Assembly: GCF_003248505.1 (NCBI RefSeq)
Contig: NZ_QFOA01000062.1
Coordinates: forward strand, 1-19,831
Length of the DNA stretch: 19,831 bases
Reading direction: 5' to 3'
Origin: Sphingobium sp.
GTDB taxonomy: Bacteria; Pseudomonadota; Alphaproteobacteria; Sphingomonadales; Sphingomonadaceae
Each line of letters begins with the position of its first letter. Within the stretch, counting starts at the first letter, position 1. The notes under the pieces are model-generated. The model was not told the DNA's origin. It saw only the letters and a list, made by a program, of their open reading frames with translations, and made no database searches. Positions 15,401-19,831 of this stretch are shown in pieces. Made by a program: the position numbers and the translations under genes.

Positions 15401-18400
15401 ATGCGCCGCCTCGCCCGTATCCTCGCCGCCCTCCCCGCCTTGCTCGTCGCTTCGCCCGCCCTTGCGGTCGAGACCAGCTTCCACACCTATGACGGCTTCG
15501 CGGAGACGGTCGACGCGTTCCGGCTGGTATCGATGATCTTTGGCGACCCGCGCTACGAGACACTGGTCCTGATCATCGCCACGGTCGGGATCGCGCTCGG
15601 GGCACTCCTTGCCAGCGTGCGCGGTTCCGGCATGGGGCTCGTCGCGTTCGGGTTCCAGATACTGATCGGCATCGGACTGTTCGTCGGTCTCGTCGCCACC
15701 ACCGGCACGGTTCACGTCTATGACCGGGTCCGCAACGCCTATCAGCCAGTCGGCGACGTGCCCGTCCTGCTGGTGCTGATCGCCGGCGCCACCAACATGA
15801 TCGAGCGGGCGCTGGTCGAGACGATCGACGACAATACCCTCGATCCGAACGCCAAAATCGAGTTCGGCGCGGGCGGGCATTCGTTCGATCTCTTCCTGAA
15901 CGCCGTCAGCCCGCGCGGGCCGATGACCGACACCTTCCTCGATGCGACGATCAAGGATTATGTCCGCCAATGCTATCCGGTCGCGCGCGTCTCGGCAGCA
16001 TACGGCGTCGATGACGACAAGCTGTTCCGCACGACCACCGACTTGCCTGCGGCCTTCGCGGCAATGGCGGGGCCGGCGACCTTCTCGACGGTCTATGCCG
16101 AAAGCGACAAGGGCGGCACGACGGTGAGCTGTACCGACGCCTGGGACCACATCTCGGAACGGCTGTCCGACCCGACCCTGTTCGAGGGCTATAGCCGGCA
16201 GGTGTGCGCGCGCACCGGGTTCGATGCCGGCAATGCCCAGCAGCTCGCCCGGTGCCGGCAGCAACTCGGCGAGATGGGGCAGATGATGCTCGGGCGCCCG
16301 CTGACCGCACAGTCGCTGCTGACGCATATCATGCTCGCCAACACCGTCGGCGACGTGCTGTTCGAGGATTCGCCGGCGACCGCGGCGCGGGTCATGGCCA
16401 ATCGGGCGGTCGTCTCCAATGGGCTCGCCACCATGTCGGTCGCGAATGAATGGATGCCGACGATCCGCGCGACCGTGTTCGCGATCATGCTCTTCATGAT
16501 CCCCGTGGCACTGCTGTTCATCTTGACCCCGATCAACATGCGCGTGGCGAGCTTCGCGCTCGGCCTGTTCGTGTTCGTGGCGCTTTGGGGCGTGATCGAC
16601 GCCGGCATTTACCAGCTCACTTTGGGCCGCGCCGCCGACGTCCTCCAGGAGATGCGATCGAACGCACTCGCGGCTAACGCCTGGCTGCTGGCGCCATCCG
16701 CGGCGATGAAGGCGCTCGCAATCTTCGGCAGCTTCCGCACGGCCGCCGCCGGGCTGGCCGGTGCGTTCGTGTTCACCGTCTTCCGCTTCTCGGGTAACGT
16801 ATTCACCTCCTTCACCAGCGGCGCGCTCGGCGTTGCGCATCAAGGCGCAGCCGCGGCCGCACCGATCGCGACGACCGAGGGCTTTGCCTCGGCGCTCGAG
16901 AGCCAGGCATCCGCCGCCGGCACCCGCGCCCGCGCCAATGCCTCGGCCAGCTTCGGGGATTTCGGGGAACGGTCGACCTTCGGAAGCAACCGGGTATTCG
17001 GAGAGGCGAACCGGATCATCGGCGAACGGCCGGCAACGGCGGGCGGCACTGCGTTCGCGCTCGGCGGGATCGAAGGCGCACGCCAGATGGGCTCGCTCTC
17101 ACCGGCACTTGGTGGCCGCGATCTCGCCGATCCGGCCGTCGCGCGCGCCGTCCAGGCTAACGCCGCGACCAGCGCCATCCACCAGTTCGCCGAGAAGGAC
17201 GCGCTGCGGAAACTCGGCACCAACTATTTTGGCCAAGGCGAGGCCGGCGAGAAGGCGTTCGGCGCCTTCGCCCAGAACCTCGTCCAGTGGCGGGCGTTCG
17301 GCGACCAGCGCGCCTACGGCATGATGATGCAGGCCGCGACGCGGCATTTCGAGCGCGGCGGCTATTCGGCGAAGGATGCCGAGCTCAAGGCGTCTGGAGT
17401 GATCGGCGAGGCTCAGTCCGACCCGACCTTCGCCAAGCTCATCGCCAATGCCTATGACCAGGAAGCGATGATCGCCAACGATTTGACCTCGGCCCAGACC
17501 CAGGTCGGCGCGATGGAAGGCCGGCGTGACTTCGCCGGCGACCAGGTTGCAGCGGTCGAGCGCGGCAATGTCGCGACCGAGCAGGCGCTGCGCACCGGCA
17601 CCAACCAGGGCCAGCGCGACGCAGCCCAGATGCTGGGCCTCTCCCCCCAGGAGACCGCGCGCCGCATCGGCTTCATCAATGCGCTCTCGGGGGAGGCACG
17701 AAGCTCTGCCGTTTCCCAACTCTCCCGCGCTACCGGTCGGAACGAGGCGCAGGTCCTGCGTGCTCTCGAGACGTACAATGTGGCAACACAGGTCGGCACC
17801 GCGGATGGGGCGACAGCAGAGGCCGGGCGCGAGGGTACCAGCGTCTATGGTCGCACGCGCGAAGCGGCGGGTTATGATTTCGCCGAGCGTTCGGGCAAGC
17901 TCGACGCGCAGCGCGAGGTAGGCACGGGAGGCACACGGTCGGCGGCACGGATTGGCGAGCAACGCCGCCAGTCCGAGAATTTCGGCTTCGCGGAAGGCGC
18001 GTCCGCCGCCGGTGTATCGACCCGTGAAGCAGCGCGGCTCGACAGCTTCATTCAGGCCCTCAGCCGGACCGCCGGCAACCAGGTCGATATGGCCGAAGGT
18101 GGCGCGGCCGGTATCGCCGACCGCGCGCGCAACGAACGGCTCACCCGCATCGTCGACAATGAGCGGCTGAGCCGCATGCAGGGCCTCCTGCGCGCCGAGG
18201 GCGTTACCATGTCGAAGCGCGAGATCGCGATGGCGCAGAATGGCGATCTGGCGATGAATGTCACCCCAGAGCGCGCCGGCCAGCTGCTTCGCGCCGGTCT
18301 GATCAACGAGAGCCAGTTCGGCGCGCTCGCGAACGGCGGATCGGCCCGGTTCAGCTTCGCGGACAACGACCTGCTCGTCTCCAGCAGCGCCGGCTTCCAG

Positions 18401-19144
18401 CAATCGGCGCGCAGCGACACCAGCACCCGGTTCGAGGCAGGGAAGCAAGCCGGCCCCGACACGATCGAGCATTTCATGGGAGGCGGCGAGGAAGGCCGCA
18501 CGGCAATGGCGAACTGGTTGCGCGGCGGGTTCGAGATGGACCGCAAGGGCGAGTGGCGGCTCAAGCCCCAGGTCGCCGACACGCTCCAGCGGGACGTTCA
18601 GGCCATCATGGCGCAGACCGGCTGGCAGCGGTCGCTTTCACGCAGCGCTGAGAAGCAGACGACGATGGGTACGTCGTGGGGCGCCAATCTTGGGGGTGGT
18701 GCAACTGTCGGCTCGGGCGTAGCAGAGGGATCGGGAAGAGGTGGCACGACTGGCAAAGGTTCGCGGGGAAGTCGCGGTCACGCTGGTGTCCAGGTTGGCA
18801 TCGACAGTCGCGATACCGGCTCGACCAGTTCCAGGGCCACGTCGACGATGGATATCGCCAACTACGATGTTCGCTCTGCAATCGCGGCAGCTGAGAAATC
18901 GGCAGCCCGATCAAACGATCCCGCCGCAACCTTCTCTCAGGAGTTGGGCAACCGGATTATGGGAAGTGACGGGCTACGGAACCGCTATCTCGAGAATTCG
19001 GACTCGGGGCGAGGCACATGGGATTACGCGGCGCCCATCACCTCCATGGAACAGTCGGCAATCCTCAAGGGCGGGAGGTTCACAACCGATCGTGACCATA
19101 GCGGCGGCGATGGCGACCCAACGTACAAGACCAGGAAGGACTAG
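15401..19144 (+). CDS. traG: TraG, mating-pair stabilisation and entry-exclusion protein with an extended C-terminus
   Basis: TraG is an inner-membrane protein. Its N-terminal part serves pilus assembly, and its periplasmic C-terminal part serves mating-pair stabilisation and recognition by entry exclusion. The product is 1247 residues against 938 in F. A signal-like helix (1-23) is followed by membrane segments at about 53-72, 76-98 and 122-134. A cysteine-containing periplasmic loop comes next, then segments at about 355-375, 380-405 and 445-463. The family signature region TPINMRVASFALGLFVFVAL lies in this part. From about 480 on the chain is soluble, Ala/Gly/Gln/Arg-rich and mostly helical. 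A motif of the type (S)xxEARxxxFIxALS occurs twice (about 747-764 and 872-889). The last ~165 residues are Gly/Ser-rich and use many more A/T-ending codons than the rest. GGGGAG precedes the ATG by six bases. The stop lies in a CTAG shared with the convergent gene. Confidence 0.93.
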   Translation: MRRLARILAALPALLVASPALAVETSFHTYDGFAETVDAFRLVSMIFGDPRYETLVLIIATVGIALGALLASVRGSGMGLVAFGFQILIGIGLFVGLVATTGTVHVYDRVRNAYQPVGDVPVLLVLIAGATNMIERALVETIDDNTLDPNAKIEFGAGGHSFDLFLNAVSPRGPMTDTFLDATIKDYVRQCYPVARVSAAYGVDDDKLFRTTTDLPAAFAAMAGPATFSTVYAESDKGGTTVSCTDAWDHISERLSDPTLFEGYSRQVCARTGFDAGNAQQLARCRQQLGEMGQMMLGRPLTAQSLLTHIMLANTVGDVLFEDSPATAARVMANRAVVSNGLATMSVANEWMPTIRATVFAIMLFMIPVALLFILTPINMRVASFALGLFVFVALWGVIDAGIYQLTLGRAADVLQEMRSNALAANAWLLAPSAAMKALAIFGSFRTAAAGLAGAFVFTVFRFSGNVFTSFTSGALGVAHQGAAAAAPIATTEGFASALESQASAAGTRARANASASFGDFGERSTFGSNRVFGEANRIIGERPATAGGTAFALGGIEGARQMGSLSPALGGRDLADPAVARAVQANAATSAIHQFAEKDALRKLGTNYFGQGEAGEKAFGAFAQNLVQWRAFGDQRAYGMMMQAATRHFERGGYSAKDAELKASGVIGEAQSDPTFAKLIANAYDQEAMIANDLTSAQTQVGAMEGRRDFAGDQVAAVERGNVATEQALRTGTNQGQRDAAQMLGLSPQETARRIGFINALSGEARSSAVSQLSRATGRNEAQVLRALETYNVATQVGTADGATAEAGREGTSVYGRTREAAGYDFAERSGKLDAQREVGTGGTRSAARIGEQRRQSENFGFAEGASAAGVSTREAARLDSFIQALSRTAGNQVDMAEGGAAGIADRARNERLTRIVDNERLSRMQGLLRAEGVTMSKREIAMAQNGDLAMNVTPERAGQLLRAGLINESQFGALANGGSARFSFADNDLLVSSSAGFQQSARSDTSTRFEAGKQAGPDTIEHFMGGGEEGRTAMANWLRGGFEMDRKGEWRLKPQVADTLQRDVQAIMAQTGWQRSLSRSAEKQTTMGTSWGANLGGGATVGSGVAEGSGRGGTTGKGSRGSRGHAGVQVGIDSRDTGSTSSRATSTMDIANYDVRSAIAAAEKSAARSNDPAATFSQELGNRIMGSDGLRNRYLENSDSGRGTWDYAAPITSMEQSAILKGGRFTTDRDHSGGDGDPTYKTRKD

Positions 19145-19563
19145 CGCGGAAGCTCGTCATGCCCATGGTTGCCGATCCAGCGCGGACCTGACCGAGGATC
19201 AAATTCGTCCATTGTAGGATGTGGCATCCCCCAGCCGCGGCGAGTTCCATAACCGATGTCCAAGGGAGGATCGACGGGCTCGCCCTCTTCCAAAAACCGC
19301 CCAAAGTAGCGGAGCCCAAGGATGAAGAGCGCAGTGACTGGCAGGAACACGATGTTGGTGACGACCGCGTAGCCGCTCTCATAGAAGTCAGCCAGCCACG
19401 CGATCCGGGTCGGACCTCCGGCCGGCGCCCAATAGAGTGGGATCGCGGCCCACCACATTTTGGCGTACCAAGGTCTCCAGAGATAATCGGATGCTCGCAA
19501 GCGGGCCGGCTGTTCGGTAGCCTCGTCGGGCCCTTGGTCATCACTGCAAGTTTCTGACGACAT
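19141..19563 (-). CDS. Small tryptophan-rich membrane protein convergent to traG; candidate entry-exclusion protein
   Basis: I do not recognise the family. The 140-residue product has an acidic N-terminus with two cysteine-free turns after Cys6, then a Trp/Tyr-rich region (YLWRPWYAKMWWAAIPLYW, about 28-45) that may sit at or in the membrane. A clear helix follows at about 65-87 (YAVVTNIVFLPVTALFILGL). The polar C-terminus contains PHPTMDEFDPRSGPRWIGN. It is supported as real by a strong ribosome binding site (AAGGAG, minus strand 19577-19572, eight bases before the ATG), its membrane character and the exact tail-to-tail junction with traG. Codon use is less GC-biased than in the tra genes. 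In F (traS) and SXT (eex), small inner-membrane exclusion proteins are encoded beside traG, so position and type fit that role. Opposite orientation implies its own promoter. The function is inference only. Confidence 0.7.
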   Translation of the reverse strand: MSSETCSDDQGPDEATEQPARLRASDYLWRPWYAKMWWAAIPLYWAPAGGPTRIAWLADFYESGYAVVTNIVFLPVTALFILGLRYFGRFLEEGEPVDPPLDIGYGTRRGWGMPHPTMDEFDPRSGPRWIGNHGHDELPR

Positions 19564-19571
19564 GGAGCAAT

Positions 19572-19577
19572 CTCCTT
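19572..19577 (-). promoter_or_regulatory. Strong ribosome binding site of the convergent membrane gene
   Basis: Read on the minus strand this is AAGGAG, eight bases before the ATG at 19563-19561. It fixes the start of the 140-residue product and is one of the better Shine-Dalgarno matches in the window. Confidence 0.65.
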
Positions 19578-19606
19578 AGCCTCGCCTTCATAACAAAATC
19601 GAGGCT
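19578..19606. repeat. Inverted repeat upstream of the convergent gene, possible operator
   Basis: AGCCTCG at 19578-19584 and CGAGGCT at 19600-19606 form a perfect 7-bp inverted repeat around a 15-base AT-rich centre. One arm abuts the ribosome binding site and the centre contains the best -10 candidate. It could bind a repressor, or form an RNA hairpin if transcription starts upstream. Confidence 0.35.
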
Positions 19607-19615
19607 TCGTTAGAA
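19587..19615 (-). promoter_or_regulatory. Weak candidate promoter for the convergent gene
   Basis: On the minus strand TTCTAA (19615-19610) and TATGAA (19592-19587) are separated by 17 bases. The matches to the sigma-70 consensus are only 3/6 and 4/6. The gene must have a promoter of its own in the 170-base gap, but this exact placement is tentative. Confidence 0.25.
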
Positions 19616-19733
19616 CTGTTGATCACCGGCATTGCGAAATTGTGATGTCCCTCAGCCGCCTCCGCGATGCCCCGCCCCCCTTCCCTCCTTTCCAAACGTA
19701 CTCTTGTTGGTGTGATCAATAGGGCGCTGTGAT

Positions 19734-19754
19734 GTAAGCGCTAAAACACTCCCA
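19734..19754. repeat. Probable terminal inverted repeat of the IS66-type element
   Basis: The end begins GTAAGCGCTAAAACACTCCC, with the GTAAGCG start typical of IS66 family termini. The partner repeat is outside the window, so the inner limit is approximate. Confidence 0.5.
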
Positions 19755-19765
19755 CAGGGGAGCGC

Positions 19766-19831
19766 TCAGGCGGCCTGATCGATGACGGGGCTGGCGGTGG
19801 CGCGACTATCTACCCAGTTGTAGGGGAGCAG
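19766..19831 (-). CDS. tnpC: IS66-type transposase (TnpC), C-terminal end only
   Basis: Read on the minus strand from the window edge, 21 codons give a tail starting LLPYNWVDSR and ending VIDQAA, then TGA. IS66 TnpC transposases typically end with a segment like (E)LLPWxW close to the stop and close to the terminal repeat, and both features hold here. TnpC is the DDE transposase of IS66 elements, usually accompanied by TnpA and TnpB upstream, which would lie further right. Whether the gene is intact cannot be seen. The identification rests on a short motif plus the matching end sequence. Confidence 0.55.
   Translation of the reverse strand: MLPYNWVDSRATASPVIDQAA

Larger units (their letters stand above)
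19564..19733. other. Intergenic region between the convergent gene and the IS66-type element
   Basis: No reading frame here is credible. The sequence is locally AT-richer near 19590-19625 and has a pyrimidine-rich stretch near 19660-19695. It holds the upstream signals of the minus-strand gene and a pair of oppositely oriented TTGATCAC / GTGATCAA octamers at 19619-19626 and 19712-19719, each containing the palindrome TGATCA. Confidence 0.5.
19734..19831 (-). mobile_element. IS66-family insertion sequence, one end only
   Basis: The sequence starting GTAAGCGCT at 19734 fits the conserved GTAAGCG ends of IS66-family elements. Thirty-two bases inside it lies the stop codon of a minus-strand frame whose last residues resemble an IS66 transposase C-terminus. 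The rest of the element lies beyond the window. IS66 elements make 8-bp target duplications, so GCTGTGAT at 19726-19733 is the predicted direct repeat. The element sits just beyond the transfer operon, a common location for insertions in plasmid accessory regions. Confidence 0.6.

Noticed and set aside
13944..15563. A 539-codon minus-strand open frame opposite traH
   Set aside because: It is an antisense shadow of traH, which is firmly identified by its signal peptide and the AGCGGID region. It has no ribosome binding site or recognisable content.
15311..16843. A 510-codon minus-strand open frame opposite the start of traG
   Set aside because: It is an antisense shadow. The product is a His/Arg/Glu-rich sequence without domains, whereas the plus strand encodes the expected TraG membrane segments.
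19140..19220. A Rho-independent terminator after traG
   Set aside because: I looked for a GC stem followed by a T-run on either strand and found none. The sequence is coding for the convergent gene.

Overview
The window is almost entirely one strand-uniform block of an F-type (MPF-F) conjugative type IV secretion system. The very high GC content, strong G/C bias at third codon positions and the protein character suggest an alphaproteobacterial plasmid or integrative conjugative element. I would guess a sphingomonad (Sphingomonas, Sphingobium or Novosphingobium relative); that assignment is inference from composition and gene style, with no taxonomic marker in view. There are no tRNA, rRNA or CRISPR arrays.

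Layout from left to right: a short tail of an upstream gene (possibly traE), then traK, traB and traV (core complex), traC (VirB4-type ATPase), two small two-helix membrane proteins, traW, traU, a TraN that is split into two secreted cysteine-rich proteins, trbC, an S26 signal-peptidase-like gene (TrhF type), a TraF with an intact CXXC motif, a second CXXC thioredoxin-fold protein, traH and a long traG. Nearly all neighbours overlap by 4 bp (ATGA or GTGA) or by up to 29 bp, or are separated by fewer than 60 bases. This is what a single polycistronic, translationally coupled transfer operon looks like. Pilin, relaxase and coupling-protein genes are not in the window.

How they work together: TraK, TraV and TraB build the envelope-spanning channel. 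TraC energises pilus assembly. TraW, TraU, TrbC, TraF and TraH are the periplasmic pilus assembly and retraction set specific to F-type systems. TraN and TraG stabilise the mating pair, and the C-terminal part of TraG is the usual determinant of entry exclusion. The two CXXC proteins probably serve the cysteine-rich TraU, TraN, TrbC and TraH proteins.

The right edge changes character. The last ~500 bases of traG have lower third-position GC. traG then meets, tail to tail in a shared CTAG, a minus-strand gene for a 140-residue membrane protein that is a candidate entry-exclusion partner. Beyond a 170-base regulatory-looking gap, an IS66-family insertion sequence begins at about 19734 with a GTAAGCG end and the last codons of a minus-strand transposase, and runs out of the window.

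The most interesting points are the bipartite TraN, the pair of uncharacterised membrane proteins in the trbI position, the added peptidase and second thioredoxin, and the TraG tail with its convergent small membrane gene.
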